This document shows, piece by piece, positions 15,501-24,402 of a stretch of 33,193 nucleotides of DNA. Below the pieces are notes generated by a model, which was not told the origin of the DNA, did not search any database, and saw nothing but the letters and a program-made list of their open reading frames with translations. How positions within the stretch are numbered: the stretch's first letter is position 1; each line of letters opens with the position of its first letter. The DNA comes from Vallitaleaceae bacterium (GTDB taxonomy: Bacteria > Bacillota > Clostridia > Lachnospirales > Vallitaleaceae), in NCBI GenBank assembly GCA_029935405.1, contig JAOZKH010000018.1:1-33193 (forward strand), in the 5' to 3' direction. A program made the position numbers and the translations under genes.

Positions 15501-16771
15501 TTATTACCAAAAAAGAAATAAAACATAATAATTTGAAGTTTACTAAAGAACATCGTAAGAATCATACTATTTTAGCACCACAGATGGCACCAATGCACTT
15601 TGAATTTTATCAAGAAGCTTTTGCAGTGTTAGGATATAATGTTATTGTATTACCTGAGGTTGATACTAAAGCCATTGATGCGGGGCTAAAATATGTTAAT
15701 AACGATGCTTGTTATCCATCTATATTAGTAACCGGGCAGATTATGGCAGCGCTAAAGTCAGGAGAATATGATTTGAATAACACGTCGGTTTTTATCACTC
15801 AAACCGGGGGAGGTTGTAGAGCTTCTAATTATATCGGCTTTATCAGAAAGGCATTAACAGACGCAGGTATAGATACAGTTCCAGTAGTGTCATTAAATGC
15901 ACTTGGATTAGAAGAACACCCAGGGATGGAGATTAATTTAAAATTAGTCAAATTAGCTTTAATGGCAACAGTACTAGGCGATTTGTTCATGAGAGTAACG
16001 CAAAAGACAAGACCATATGAAGTTAATGTTGGAGAAACAAATAGACTATATCAAACATACAAACATAAAGCTTTTGAAGTAATACAAACAGGAAGTTTTC
16101 GTTTATATAAAAAACTTATTAAAGAGATAGTTACAGTATTTGATAAAATTGAGCGTTATAATATTATTAAACCAAAAGTTGGTATTGTGGGAGAGATATT
16201 AGTTAAATACCATCCTACAGGAAATAATCAGCTTGCAAAGGTATTAGAAGAAGAAGGTACAGAAGTAAGTGTACCTGATTTAATGGATTTCTTCTTATAC
16301 ACATGTTACAATTCGAAGTTTAAATATGAAAAGTTGAATTCTACTCGTAAGAAATGGTGGGGAAATAAAATCGCTATAGAAGTAATTGAGTGGTTTAGAA
16401 AACCTGTAAAAAAAGCTCTTTCAAAGAGTAAGAATTTCAAAGCACCTACAAGAATTGAAGTAAAGGCAAAACTTGCTTCAAAACTTATTTCGTTAGGCAA
16501 TCAAACTGGAGAAGGATGGTTTTTAACAGGGGAAATGGTTGAACTTGTTGAGCATGGGGTTGATAATATTGTGTGTGTACAACCATTTGCGTGTTTACCA
16601 AATCATGTTGTTGGAAAATCAATGATTAAACCAATAAAGGCAGAATATCCTTATGCTAATATTACTGCCATTGATTATGATCCAGGAGCAAGTGAAGTTA
16701 ATCAACTTAATAGACTTAAATTAATGTTATCTGTTGCGTTTAGTAATTTAGAAAAAAAGAAAGATGATTAG
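12530..16771 (+). CDS. Two-domain 2-hydroxyacyl-CoA dehydratase activase-like protein
   Basis: The 1413-residue protein has two BcrA/BadF/HgdC-type ATPase domains in tandem. The phosphate motifs are [12 protein letters not shown] (5-16) and [12 protein letters not shown] (321-332). Each domain carries the paired Cys that hold a [4Fe-4S] cluster at the HgdC dimer interface: C125/C164 and C445/C484, both 39 residues apart. A DUF2229-type region follows (about 675 on, [18 protein letters not shown]), then an HgdB-like region ([14 protein letters not shown] and [15 protein letters not shown]). The family is widespread in anaerobes and mostly uncharacterised; no dehydratase subunits lie nearby, so the acceptor is unknown. 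GGAGG precedes ATG 12530. It converges with the chemotaxis gene, sharing four bases. Confidence 0.9.
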   Translation: MGKIHIGLDVGSTTVKVVVLDDNLDIIYSKYKRHYSDIRATVSNILKHINKHFASRNGTIKVTGSGGLGISKWLKISFIQEVVACSKTVERLIPRTDVAIELGGEDAKITYFDGTSIDQRMNGTCAGGTGAFIDQMSALLQTDASGLNELAKQHKVIHPIAARCGVFAKTDVQPLLNEGAAKEDIAASIFQAVVNQTISGLACGKPIRGNVAFLGGPLFFLSELRQRFVETLNMTKDQIVFPEHSQLFVAMGAAYESCEEEDITVSEIVRRSEDLKANLSNEVPRLDALFKDEDELKEFMNRHKKAIVKRSELSTYEGPCYVGIDAGSTTTKVAIIGENKELLYSYYGSNEGKPLKLIVEVINEVFSKMPEKAYIAKSTVTGYGEALIKAALKIDIGEIETIAHYKAADFFLPGVEFILDIGGQDMKCLRIKDGVIDDIMLNEACSSGCGSFLETFAHSLNMPIEDFANEALTSKQPADLGSRCTVFMNSRVKQAQKEGAVIGDISAGLSYSVIKNAIQKVIKIRDPKDMGEKIIVQGGTFYNNAVLRAFELISEREVIRPEIAGIMGAYGAAIISKERAIVGEVSTLLSPKEMSAFEFKTSMDRCLLCSNNCLLTVSLFNDDRQYISGNRCEKGAGIKKALEDKVENVYDYKYKRVFAYKSLKENEAKRGVIGIPRVLNMYENYPFWHTFFTELGFRVVLSPKSTKKIYEEGIETIPSESVCYPAKIVHGHIMNLINRGVNTIFYPSIAYEEKEFDDVDNNYNCPIVTSYPETIKHNIDEIVSGSVNFVQPFLAIDSKEFILKGLGDSFKEFGITTKELILAIDKAWQEKENFKKDIRDKGEYLVSVLQKEGRKGIVLAGRPYHIDPEINHGLTNIINELGMAVLTEDSIAHLGKPDRPIRVLDQWSYHSRLYNAADFVGRTKELELVQLTSFGCGVDAVTSDQVHEILESYGKLFTLIKIDEGNNLGAIRIRMRSLKAALDEQEKSGKVITKKEIKHNNLKFTKEHRKNHTILAPQMAPMHFEFYQEAFAVLGYNVIVLPEVDTKAIDAGLKYVNNDACYPSILVTGQIMAALKSGEYDLNNTSVFITQTGGGCRASNYIGFIRKALTDAGIDTVPVVSLNALGLEEHPGMEINLKLVKLALMATVLGDLFMRVTQKTRPYEVNVGETNRLYQTYKHKAFEVIQTGSFRLYKKLIKEIVTVFDKIERYNIIKPKVGIVGEILVKYHPTGNNQLAKVLEEEGTEVSVPDLMDFFLYTCYNSKFKYEKLNSTRKKWWGNKIAIEVIEWFRKPVKKALSKSKNFKAPTRIEVKAKLASKLISLGNQTGEGWFLTGEMVELVEHGVDNIVCVQPFACLPNHVVGKSMIKPIKAEYPYANITAIDYDPGASEVNQLNRLKLMLSVAFSNLEKKKDD

Positions 16772-18483
16772 TCTACTTTAAATTTACTTATTTCATTAAA
16801 TAGAACTTGAAGTTGTTCGTTGCTATTTTCTTTGGAAATATTGATGTTTGTAGCTTCTGTTGCAACATCTTTAGACATATCAGTGATATCTATAATACTT
16901 GATGTAGAGTCAGAAATTGTTGTTGCGATTTCACTTATTGCGATGGCAACTTCATCAGTTGAACTTGAAACATGTTGTATAGAATCAAATATATTGCTCA
17001 ACTTATTTTTGAAACTATCTGCATCATTATTGTATTGATTGCTAAGAGACAACATATCATCATAGTTTTTCATAACATCATTTTCAATGAAGTTCATGAT
17101 TTCCCCAATCTCAACAGCCATGGTATTAACCGTTTCAACAATCGAACCTGATACTTGCTGGATTTCTGATGCTGAGCGTTGTGAATGTTCTGCTAACTTA
17201 CGTATTTCATCTGCAACAACTGCAAAACCTTTTCCAGATTCACCAGCTCTTGCTGCTTCAATAGCGGCATTTAACGCTAGTAAATTAGTTTGGTCTGCAA
17301 TATCCAAAATTGTTTGAGTTAAAATGCTGATTTTTTCAACTTCGCTAGATTGTTCAATTGTTTTATCAAGCTTTGACTTTGTAGATTCATAAACATGAGT
17401 AGCATTTTTGATTTTGTTTGTTGTTTCACCGCTGAGTCTTGCAGCCCTGTTATTAATTTCATTAGCAAGATTTCGACCTTCTTCAATGTCAGAACTAATA
17501 ATATTGACAGATGAAGTGATTTCTTCAGTTGTTGCTGTGATTTCCTGTGTGCTAGCACTTGTTTCTTCCATAGCAGCAGAGATGTCTATAAGAGTAGTTG
17601 AAACCGCATTAATATTGTTATTAAGACTATTTAATTGAACATCCATATTTGTTGAAGATTCACTCGCTTCATTGATAGACGTGTGAGCTGTTCTTATAAC
17701 ACTTCTTAAACTTGAATAAAAAGCATTAATATAGGAAGCAATATCACTAAATTCGTTTTTAGATTTTATTTGTATAGTTGTTGTTAAATCTTCTTCCTTA
17801 GCGGCGTACTCTAAATTTGTAATTAGAAGGTTTGTTGATTTTTTGAGTGTTCTAATTAATAAAATAACAATGAAAAAGCTTAATATGATTATAATGATTG
17901 TAAATACACTAGAAACAGTAGTGTTTCTAGATAAAGATTCATCTAAAAACATTATTGTTTCATTGAGAACTTCATCAGTTAAAGATTGAATAGTATCTTC
18001 AAAAGGTACTAATTCATTTTGAATATATTCATATCTTTTATCCGTAGAATTAATAGTTTTCATAAAGGAAACTTTAGTAATATATGAAAAAGTATTTTTG
18101 TTAATAGATTCAATAGATATTACCAAATCTTGGTCGTATGCATAGGTATCTTGCTCAGTGATTTTAATTATATCTCTAAGGTTTGATATAGATTCATCTA
18201 TAAACGTGGTATCTTTAGTTAATACAAAATCTTTAGATGCTTGACGACTCTCGTTAATATGGTATACAATAGATTGCATGTCTTTATTAGTCTGTCGTAT
18301 TTGAGTTGTTAATGAGTTAAAATAAGTATTGATAACTAATGAGGCTAATAGGAGAAATATTATTAGTGAAAATAAAAAAGGAACTAAATTTCTTATGTAA
18401 GATAATCTGAAATTTGGCTTAGGTTTTCGAATATTACGTTTTTTTGATTTGCTACTTTTGGGTTTTTTTGAAATTTTTATCAT
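16768..18483 (-). CDS. Methyl-accepting chemotaxis protein
   Basis: The 571-residue transmembrane receptor signals to CheA/CheW and controls motility. The very basic N-terminus ([14 protein letters not shown]) precedes helix 1 (about 33-54). An extracellular helical sensor of ~135 residues follows, then helix 2 (about 190-212, [18 protein letters not shown]). After it come a HAMP region and a long coiled coil containing the hairpin tip [18 protein letters not shown] and [12 protein letters not shown]. The ligand is unknown. GAGGTGAT precedes ATG 18483, and a 17-spaced promoter lies at 18512-18540. It stands alone on its strand and ends inside the last codons of the convergent gene without a terminator. 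Confidence 0.95.
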   Translation of the reverse strand: MIKISKKPKSSKSKKRNIRKPKPNFRLSYIRNLVPFLFSLIIFLLLASLVINTYFNSLTTQIRQTNKDMQSIVYHINESRQASKDFVLTKDTTFIDESISNLRDIIKITEQDTYAYDQDLVISIESINKNTFSYITKVSFMKTINSTDKRYEYIQNELVPFEDTIQSLTDEVLNETIMFLDESLSRNTTVSSVFTIIIIILSFFIVILLIRTLKKSTNLLITNLEYAAKEEDLTTTIQIKSKNEFSDIASYINAFYSSLRSVIRTAHTSINEASESSTNMDVQLNSLNNNINAVSTTLIDISAAMEETSASTQEITATTEEITSSVNIISSDIEEGRNLANEINNRAARLSGETTNKIKNATHVYESTKSKLDKTIEQSSEVEKISILTQTILDIADQTNLLALNAAIEAARAGESGKGFAVVADEIRKLAEHSQRSASEIQQVSGSIVETVNTMAVEIGEIMNFIENDVMKNYDDMLSLSNQYNNDADSFKNKLSNIFDSIQHVSSSTDEVAIAISEIATTISDSTSSIIDITDMSKDVATEATNINISKENSNEQLQVLFNEISKFKVD

Positions 18484-18511
18484 TAAACATCACCTCGTAT
18501 TTGATATTATC

Positions 18512-18540
18512 ATTGTACACGGTCTATATCATTTATTCAA
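18512..18540 (-). promoter_or_regulatory. Putative sigma-A promoter of the chemotaxis receptor gene
   Basis: Minus-strand TTGAAT (18540-18535) and TACAAT (18517-18512) have a 17-base spacer, 28 bases upstream of the start codon. Confidence 0.65.
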
Positions 18541-18549
18541 GTGAACAAT

Positions 18550-18577
18550 TTGTAAAGAAATCTTAAAATATTATAAA
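18550..18577 (+). promoter_or_regulatory. Possible promoter of era
   Basis: TTGTAA (18550-18555) and TATAAA (18572-18577) are spaced by 16 bases. The region is very AT-rich, so chance matches are likely. It is divergent from the receptor promoter. Confidence 0.35.
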
Positions 18578-18654
18578 TGTAGACATATCATGATAAAATA
18601 TTATAAGTCTTGAAACAAATAACACATATGACATGAAAATTTTTAGGAGGCATT

Positions 18655-19554
18655 ATGTTTAGATCTGGATTCGTAACAATTATAGGTAGACCAAATGTTG
18701 GCAAATCAACACTCATGAATAAATTAATAGGTAAAAAAGTGGCGATTATGTCCAACAAACCACAAACAACGAGGAACAGGATACAAACTATTTTAACAAC
18801 TGACACAGAACAAATTATATTTATTGATACTCCAGGCATACATAAGCCAGTTCATAAACTAGGTGAATTTATGAATAAATCTGCCTTATCAACTTTTGGT
18901 GAAGTAGACAAAGTGCTGATGCTTGTTGAACCTGACAAAAAGGTGGGAGTTGGAGATAGGTATATAATTGAGCGACTTAAAGAACTAAAAACACCGGTTA
19001 CATTGGTAATAAATAAAATTGATACTGTTAAAAAAGAAGAATTATTACCAGTTATTGATGCATACAGAAAATTATATAATTTTGATGCAATCATTCCTTT
19101 GTCAGCACTTCGTGGTGAAAATACAGAAGCATTAATGGAAAATCTACGGAAAGACTTAATTGATGGACCACAATTTTTCCCAGATGGAATGATCACAGAT
19201 CAACCAGAAAAACAATTTGTTGCTGAGTTAATTAGAGAGAAGACATTGTATCTATTAAAAGAAGAAGTGCCACATGGTATAGCGGTAATTATTGAGTTGT
19301 TTGAACCTAGAGAAGGTAGTGATATTCTTGATATTAAAGCTACAATTATATGTGAAAGAAAAGCTCACAAACCTATAATACTAGGCAAAGGTGGTAGTAT
19401 GATTAAAGACATTGGAATTAGATCAAGACAGGATATTCAAAGACTGTTAGGATCTAGAGTTCACCTTGAACTTTGGGTGAAAGTGAAAGACCGCTGGAGA
19501 GATAGTGACTTTTTGTTAAAAAATTATGGATATGATCAGAAAAATGTAGACTAA
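18655..19554 (+). CDS. era: GTPase Era
   Basis: This essential GTPase binds the 3' end of 16S rRNA and acts in 30S subunit maturation. Its 299 residues hold the G1 motif GRPNVGKST (11-19), the PQTTRNRI switch region, DTPGIHKP (G3) and NKID (G4). The C-terminal KH domain has IILGKGGSMIKDIG followed by IRSRQDIQRLLGSRVHLELWVKV. Length and layout are normal. AGGAGG precedes ATG 18655. It is monocistronic here, ended by the perfect inverted repeat at 19624-19653. The usual clostridial partners (ybeY, dgkA, recO) are not adjacent. Confidence 0.97.
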   Translation: MFRSGFVTIIGRPNVGKSTLMNKLIGKKVAIMSNKPQTTRNRIQTILTTDTEQIIFIDTPGIHKPVHKLGEFMNKSALSTFGEVDKVLMLVEPDKKVGVGDRYIIERLKELKTPVTLVINKIDTVKKEELLPVIDAYRKLYNFDAIIPLSALRGENTEALMENLRKDLIDGPQFFPDGMITDQPEKQFVAELIREKTLYLLKEEVPHGIAVIIELFEPREGSDILDIKATIICERKAHKPIILGKGGSMIKDIGIRSRQDIQRLLGSRVHLELWVKVKDRWRDSDFLLKNYGYDQKNVD

Positions 19555-19623
19555 AACAAGAAACTATATCTGTGAGTCTGACTTAAATTTATTTAGTGAG
19601 CAAATACAAAATATAGGAACAAG

Positions 19624-19653
19624 AAAATCCTGAGGGTTAACCCTCAGGATTTT
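19624..19653. terminator. Bidirectional terminator between era and the cyclophilin gene
   Basis: This is a perfect 30-base palindrome: AAAATCCTGAGGGTT (19624-19638) and its complement (19639-19653), extended by TT on the right. A runs on one side and T runs on the other make it an intrinsic terminator for both convergent genes. Confidence 0.92.
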
Positions 19654-19665
19654 TTAAGTACAAGA

Positions 19666-20190
19666 TTATACAGTTTCTGGAGCAGGGTAATCAATACCTT
19701 TTGTATCAACTGTAACTTTTGTCATGAATTGAGGTTCTAAAGGCATATCAGAGTGATCTTTTTTTACATTAACAATTTCATCACATGCGTCAAGTCCGCT
19801 AATAACTTTACCAAAAGCAGCATATTGATTGTCAAGATGAGGAGCATCTGCCACCATAAGAAAAAATTGTGAACCTGCTGAATCTGGATTCATTGAACGT
19901 GCCATAGATAATACACCTCGAGTATGCTTTAATTGATTGTCAAATCCGTTGCCGCTAAACTCCCCTTTAATAGAGTAACCAGGATTACCCATTCCAGTTC
20001 CCTCAGGACAGCCGCCTTGGATCATAAATCCAGGAATAACACGGTGGAAGGCTAAATCATCATAATACCCCTTGTTAACAAGTGTAATAAAGTTATTAAC
20101 TGAGTTAGGTGCAATATGAGGATATAATTCGATTTCTATAGTATCATCGTTGCTTGTTTTAATAGTAACTATTGGATATTCGTTTGCCAT
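19666..20190 (-). CDS. Peptidyl-prolyl cis-trans isomerase, cyclophilin type
   Basis: The 174-residue single-domain cyclophilin catalyses proline isomerisation during protein folding. Core motifs are present: FHRVIPGFMIQGGCPEGTG (containing the catalytic Arg), GVLSMARSMNPDSAGSQFFLMV and FGKVISGLDACDEI. There is no signal peptide or lipobox, so it is cytoplasmic. AAGGAGA precedes ATG 20190, and a promoter with TATAAT lies at 20224-20252. It stands alone and converges with era. PpiB is a suitable functional name, but orthology is not tested. Confidence 0.95.
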   Translation of the reverse strand: MANEYPIVTIKTSNDDTIEIELYPHIAPNSVNNFITLVNKGYYDDLAFHRVIPGFMIQGGCPEGTGMGNPGYSIKGEFSGNGFDNQLKHTRGVLSMARSMNPDSAGSQFFLMVADAPHLDNQYAAFGKVISGLDACDEIVNVKKDHSDMPLEPQFMTKVTVDTKGIDYPAPETV

Positions 20191-20223
20191 TGTAATTCTC
20201 CTTTTTAATTTCTAGTAATCATG

Positions 20224-20252
20224 ATTATATCACAGAGAATATACCTTGTCAT
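20224..20252 (-). promoter_or_regulatory. Putative sigma-A promoter of the cyclophilin gene
   Basis: Minus-strand ATGACA (20252-20247) and TATAAT (20229-20224) with a 17-base spacer, 33 bases before the start codon. Confidence 0.65.
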
Positions 20253-20332
20253 TATCGGTTTTATAAATAATTACTGTACTCAAACACAGTTTTGTAATAG
20301 AATGTAGTTAAAACTAATATAGAGGAGTTAAA

Positions 20333-21073
20333 ATGTATAATTATAAATTAAATATTGCATATGATGGAACAAAATATAGTGGGTGGCAGAGAAATAAAAA
20401 TGCTACTGACACTATTCAAAACAAATTAGATACTATTTTCACCAAGTACTTTAATGAAAAAATCGAAATAATTGGTGCAGGAAGAACAGATAAAGGGGTT
20501 CATGCTAAGAACATGGTGGCTAACTTTCATTGCAGCCATTTAATTGATGTGTCTTCTTCGAAAATTGAGCTTAATCATTATCTACCAAATGATATCGTTC
20601 TTACAAATATTGAAAAGGCAGAAGATAGATTCCATAGCAGATTTAATGCTAAATCTAAGATTTATAGTTTTACATGTATAAAAGGTTATGAAGGTATAAA
20701 ACCGTTATTTAATAGAAACTATGTTGTTGTTTTAGATGATAAAGTCAATGTAGATATTATGAAAAAAGCAGCGAATGAGTTCATAGGAGAATATGATTTT
20801 AAAGGATTTTCTTCTGATAGAACCAAAAAATCTACGGTAAGAAAAGTCGAACATATAGAGATTATAGAAGATGAAACTAAAATTGTGTTTAAGTTAGAAG
20901 GAAATGGTTTCTTATATCATATGGTTAGAATTATAGTTGGAACTTTAATTGAGATTGGAAGTGGGGCAAGAGAAATAAAATCTATAAAATCAGTGATTAA
21001 AAATGGTGTAAGATCTGAAGCAGGATATTTAGTGCCAGCTCAAGGATTAGCACTTGAAGAAGTGAAATATTAG
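20333..21073 (+). CDS. truA: tRNA pseudouridine(38-40) synthase TruA
   Basis: TruA converts uridines 38-40 in the anticodon stem of many tRNAs to pseudouridine. The 246-residue protein begins with NIAYDGTKYSGWQRN. The catalytic Asp53 lies in GAGRTDKGVHA. FHSRFNAKSKIYSF and the C-terminal GNGFLYHMVRIIVGTLIEIG follow, all family-typical. AGAGGAG lies just before ATG 20333. A TTGTAA/TAATAT pair with a 17-base spacer sits at 20292-20320 but would give a very short leader. The stop codon lies inside a 17-base tandem duplication (21056-21089). A histidine phosphatase gene follows 26 bases later, probably co-transcribed. It is not in the usual ribosomal-protein/ecf operon. Confidence 0.96.
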   Translation: MYNYKLNIAYDGTKYSGWQRNKNATDTIQNKLDTIFTKYFNEKIEIIGAGRTDKGVHAKNMVANFHCSHLIDVSSSKIELNHYLPNDIVLTNIEKAEDRFHSRFNAKSKIYSFTCIKGYEGIKPLFNRNYVVVLDDKVNVDIMKKAANEFIGEYDFKGFSSDRTKKSTVRKVEHIEIIEDETKIVFKLEGNGFLYHMVRIIVGTLIEIGSGAREIKSIKSVIKNGVRSEAGYLVPAQGLALEEVKY

Positions 21074-21089
21074 AAGAAGTGAAATAATA
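21056..21089 (+). repeat. Tandem 17-base duplication of the truA 3' end
   Basis: GAAGAAGTGAAATATTA (21056-21072) is repeated directly as GAAGAAGTGAAATAATA (21073-21089), with one mismatch. The first copy encodes the last residues of TruA and most of its stop codon. The second is untranslated and lies in the gap before the next gene. Confidence 0.85.
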
Positions 21090-21099
21090 GAGGGATAAG

Positions 21100-21747
21100 A
21101 TGAATAAACGCATATATTTAGTAAGACATGGTGAAACTCATTGGAATACGGCTAGAAGAATACAAGGACAACTAAATAGCCCATTAACTGACACGGGAAT
21201 AAAACAGGCTAATTGGTTGGCTGAGAGCCTTATAGACACAAGAATAGATGTTATCTACTCATCTCCTTTAGGGAGAGCATACAAAACAGCACAAATTATT
21301 GCTAAGGATAAAAATATCCCAATTATTAAAAAGGATGAGCTGAAAGAATTGTATTTTGGAAGCTGGGAAGGGCAACTTAAAGATGAATTGAGTCAAAAGT
21401 ATTCAAAAGTGGAATATAATTTGTGGAATGCACCACATAAATATATTCCAACTGATGGTGAAACTTTTGAGGAATTACTGTCTCGTAGTAAAATATTTTT
21501 TGAAGAAGTAATACTTAAAACTAAATATGAGAATATACTAATAGTATCTCATGCCATTATGTTAAAAGGATTTATTAATACAACACAAAAAAATGACCTT
21601 ATAGATTTTTGGGCTGGTCCACATATTCAACCAACATCCCTAACTAAAGCAAAATTAGTTGAAGGAGATTTGATTTATGAAGTCATTGGTGATATTAGTC
21701 ACTATAAAGAAAAAAGTTCATTTAATGGTTGGTTTAGTGATGATTAG
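21100..21747 (+). CDS. Histidine phosphatase family protein (phosphoglycerate mutase-like)
   Basis: The 215-residue protein has the branch-1 histidine phosphatase signature YLVRHGETHWNTARRIQGQL, with catalytic His10, Arg9 and Glu12, and the second conserved His151 in IVSHAIMLKGF. PLGRAYKTAQII and the YFGSWEG motif fit cofactor-dependent phosphatases such as CobC, PhoE or GpmB. Glycolytic mutase activity is unlikely from length and motif alone; the substrate is unknown. The weak AGAGGGATAAG ribosome site precedes ATG 21100. It follows truA closely and converges with the transglutaminase-like gene across a compact hairpin. Confidence 0.9.
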   Translation: MNKRIYLVRHGETHWNTARRIQGQLNSPLTDTGIKQANWLAESLIDTRIDVIYSSPLGRAYKTAQIIAKDKNIPIIKKDELKELYFGSWEGQLKDELSQKYSKVEYNLWNAPHKYIPTDGETFEELLSRSKIFFEEVILKTKYENILIVSHAIMLKGFINTTQKNDLIDFWAGPHIQPTSLTKAKLVEGDLIYEVIGDISHYKEKSSFNGWFSDD

Positions 21748-21770
21748 TAGCTGGCTACCTTAACCAATCA
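21726..21770. terminator. Compact nested hairpin at a convergent junction
   Basis: TGGTTGGTTTAG (21726-21737) pairs with CTTAACCAATCA (21759-21770), with one mismatch and one G-U. Inside it GTAGC/GCTAC (21747-21751/21754-21758) forms a second stem. There is no clear T-run, so terminator function is probable but not certain. The right arm shares GGTTAAGG with the repeat family at 4925 and 8692. Confidence 0.5.
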
Positions 21771-21771
21771 A

Positions 21772-23325
21772 CTAACGATAACTTATAATGCTATGAGTTT
21801 CTGAAAAAGATTCTAGTGACATGTCATAAAATTGCATTGTATGAGGATTATATGTTCCAATATTATTTTCTATTTTATTTTTAGAATCCCAGGTTGAATC
21901 ACATATTAACCATTGTGAATCAATATATACTTCGTACCATGTATGATCTTCAACAATATTCAAAACATCTTTGGAACTATAGAATTCATCAATTGTAGTA
22001 GCAGCTACGCCTGAAACTTTTCGTGAAGGAATTCCTATGCTTCTTAACAGTGAAACAGTTAAGTTAGCATAACCTTCACAAACACCTCTTTTATCATATA
22101 ACACAGTAAGTGCATCATTAAGACTATGGTCATAATTAGAAAGATTAATAACGCCTGGATTATCTAAATGATAATATATATTCTCAGCAACCCATTCATG
22201 AATAGCTTTTGATTTTTCGCTGGTTTCTGTCATACCAGATGTTATAGTTCTAGCAAGATTGATAATTTCTTCATCCTTTGGGTAAATCTGATATTCTTCT
22301 TTTAAATTATCAGAATCAGTATTATTGTTTACTGAATAATAAACCTTATTACGTTGATATATTGGATTGCTTGCAAAACTAAAGTAGTCATAATATCTAA
22401 TTATGGGATAGTCTAAAATCCAAGAAGTATAAGTACCATAACGTGAAGAATTAAGATAAATTGAAAAAGTAAATTCATTATCACTTATAGTTGCTAAGCT
22501 TACAGGAACTGTTAGTGTATTGTTTTGGAACTTAAAAGTAGGGTCCATATCATCATATGTTATCAACGCAAATTGATTGGCAGTAGAGTGGTTTGCATAA
22601 ACATCCATAATATTCTCATTAATAGTTAAGCGTAAATATTCAGAACTATTATTAGAATCAATTAAGATTTTTGAATCTGAAGTGCTTTCATATGGAACAA
22701 GGTTAAATAATTGAAAATATTCTAGAGGAATATCTCCGGTTTTTATAAGTGAAGAAATCAACATTTCGTCACTATTAGTTTTGTGTAAGTATAGAGCTTC
22801 GTAAGATATATTAGCTAAATCACCTCTTGTGAAATTTTCACTATTAATAGAAAGGTTAAGCATTTCGTCAAGAAAGTAAACTGCTTTAGTATAACTAAAA
22901 TCTCCAACTTTATCATCATATCCTAAAGCTCTTAGAATAAAGGTTGCATATGCTTGAGCAGATAAGTGGTCATTAGAGCCAAACATATTCTCACCTATAT
23001 CATTTATCCCTATACCATTTGTCAGATTATTAGTGTAGGCATAATTAGTATAAGGAACACCCCATGGAGGAACATCGCTAAAAACAGAAGCGGAAGGTTC
23101 GATTTCTAAAGCTTCATCCTCTTTGCCTAATAATCTAAGTAACATAATCAATCCTTCAAGCCTTGTAGGTTCTCTATCAAGTTCAAAGCCTAAATCTGAG
23201 CCTTTAAATACGCCAACGATTTTTAAAATCTCTGCAGCTTCTTCGGTTGAAGGTTGTTCATATCCAATAATTGGTTGAGTAAGTAATAAAGTAAATATTA
23301 ATATTGCAGACAGTAATCTTTTCAT
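21772..23325 (-). CDS. Secreted transglutaminase-like protein with N-terminal SLH-like module
   Basis: The 517-residue protein starts with a signal peptide (MKRLLSAILIFTLLLTQPIIG). Residues ~25-185 resemble S-layer homology repeats (RLEGLIMLLRLLGKEDEAL, FSDVPPWGVPYTNYAY, ILRALGYDDKVGDFSY). They match the module of the left-edge gene. A beta-rich middle region follows. The C-terminus is a transglutaminase/protease-like domain with catalytic Cys416 (RGVCEGYA), His461 (DHTWYEVYI) and Asp476 (DSTWD). It probably acts in the cell envelope as a peptidase or cross-linker; the substrate is unknown. GGAGGG precedes ATG 23325. A terminator lies directly upstream, so it probably has its own promoter or depends on read-through. 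Confidence 0.88.
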   Translation of the reverse strand: MKRLLSAILIFTLLLTQPIIGYEQPSTEEAAEILKIVGVFKGSDLGFELDREPTRLEGLIMLLRLLGKEDEALEIEPSASVFSDVPPWGVPYTNYAYTNNLTNGIGINDIGENMFGSNDHLSAQAYATFILRALGYDDKVGDFSYTKAVYFLDEMLNLSINSENFTRGDLANISYEALYLHKTNSDEMLISSLIKTGDIPLEYFQLFNLVPYESTSDSKILIDSNNSSEYLRLTINENIMDVYANHSTANQFALITYDDMDPTFKFQNNTLTVPVSLATISDNEFTFSIYLNSSRYGTYTSWILDYPIIRYYDYFSFASNPIYQRNKVYYSVNNNTDSDNLKEEYQIYPKDEEIINLARTITSGMTETSEKSKAIHEWVAENIYYHLDNPGVINLSNYDHSLNDALTVLYDKRGVCEGYANLTVSLLRSIGIPSRKVSGVAATTIDEFYSSKDVLNIVEDHTWYEVYIDSQWLICDSTWDSKNKIENNIGTYNPHTMQFYDMSLESFSETHSIISYR

Positions 23326-23345
23326 ATTAGCCCTCCAGTTAAGAA

Positions 23346-23371
23346 AAGGCTGTCCAGTTAAGGACAGCCTT
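23346..23371 (-). terminator. Intrinsic terminator after the GGGtGRT gene
   Basis: On the minus strand AAGGCTGTCC and GGACAGCCTT form a perfect 10-bp stem with a six-base loop, followed by TTCTT. It separates the NifU-like/GGGtGRT operon from the transglutaminase-like gene. Confidence 0.88.
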
Positions 23372-23386
23372 AAGCTGATAAATGTA

Positions 23387-24385
23387 TTATCTCATTGCTT
23401 CTTCAACTGCAACTGCAACAGCAACAGTAGCACCTACCATTGGGTTATTACCCATACCGATAAGTCCCATCATCTCAACGTGAGCTGGAACTGATGAAGA
23501 ACCTGCAAATTGAGCGTCTGAATGCATTCTACCCATAGTGTCAGTCATACCATAAGAAGCAGGACCTGCGCCCATGTTATCTGGGTGAAGAGTTCTACCA
23601 GTTCCACCACCAGATGCAACAGAGAAGAATTTCTTGCCTTGTGCTAAAGCTTCCTTCTTGTATGTACCCATTGTTGGATGTTGGAAACGAGTAGGGTTAG
23701 TAGAGTTACCAGTAATAGCAACATCAACACCTTCAGAGTGCATGATAGCAACACCTTCAGGAACTGAGTCAGTACCATAACATCTTACGTCACCACGAAC
23801 ACCGTCAGAATAACGTTTTTCTTTTACGATTTTAAGTTCTCCAGTAATCATATCATATGAAGTTTGAACATATGTAAATCCATTGATTCTAGAGATGATA
23901 AAAGCAGCATCTTTACCAAGACCGTTAAGGATAACCTTTAGTGGATCTTTACGAACTTTATTAGCTGAGTTAACTATTCCTATAGCACCTTCGGCAGCAG
24001 CAAATGACTCGTGACCTGCAACTAATGCAAAACATTTAGTTTCTTCACGAAGTAACATTGCAGCAAGACCACCATGACCTATCCCAACTTTACGAGTTTC
24101 AGCAACTGAACCAGGAATACAGAAAGATTGTAAGCCTTCGCCGATAGCGTCAGCAGCGTCAGCGGCAATTGTGCAACCTTTTTTGATAGCGATAGCAGCA
24201 CCTACAGTATAAGCCCACATTGCATTATCAAATGCGATTGGTTGAATATCTTTAACTATTTTATAAACGTCAATACCTTTTTCATCACAAACAGCTTTAG
24301 CATCTTCCGGGGTTTTCATGCCGTATTGCTCTAAAACAGGAGTGATTTGATTGATTCTTCTTGAGTAACTTTCAAATAATGGCAT
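23387..24385 (-). CDS. GGGtGRT family protein
   Basis: This 332-residue cytoplasmic protein belongs to a conserved anaerobe family named after the motif seen here as SVASGGGTGRTLHPDN (about 255-270). Other Gly-rich stretches are GIGHGGLAAMLLREETKC, GNSTNPTRFQHPTMGTY and the C-terminal MGNNPMVGATVAVAVAVEEAM. There is no signal peptide or membrane segment. It follows the NifU-like gene by 17 bases with an AGGAGGATA ribosome site, and an intrinsic terminator ends the pair. The fixed pairing suggests a role in iron-sulfur cluster handling or an iron-sulfur enzyme. The biochemical function is, to my knowledge, unknown. Confidence 0.9.
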   Translation of the reverse strand: MPLFESYSRRINQITPVLEQYGMKTPEDAKAVCDEKGIDVYKIVKDIQPIAFDNAMWAYTVGAAIAIKKGCTIAADAADAIGEGLQSFCIPGSVAETRKVGIGHGGLAAMLLREETKCFALVAGHESFAAAEGAIGIVNSANKVRKDPLKVILNGLGKDAAFIISRINGFTYVQTSYDMITGELKIVKEKRYSDGVRGDVRCYGTDSVPEGVAIMHSEGVDVAITGNSTNPTRFQHPTMGTYKKEALAQGKKFFSVASGGGTGRTLHPDNMGAGPASYGMTDTMGRMHSDAQFAGSSSVPAHVEMMGLIGMGNNPMVGATVAVAVAVEEAMR

Positions 24386-24402
24386 TCTAATATCCTCCTA
24401 TA

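Noticed and set aside
12530-16771. Benzoyl-CoA reductase or 2-hydroxyglutaryl-CoA dehydratase system
   Set aside because: Only the activase-type domains are recognisable; no catalytic subunit genes or pathway neighbours are present.
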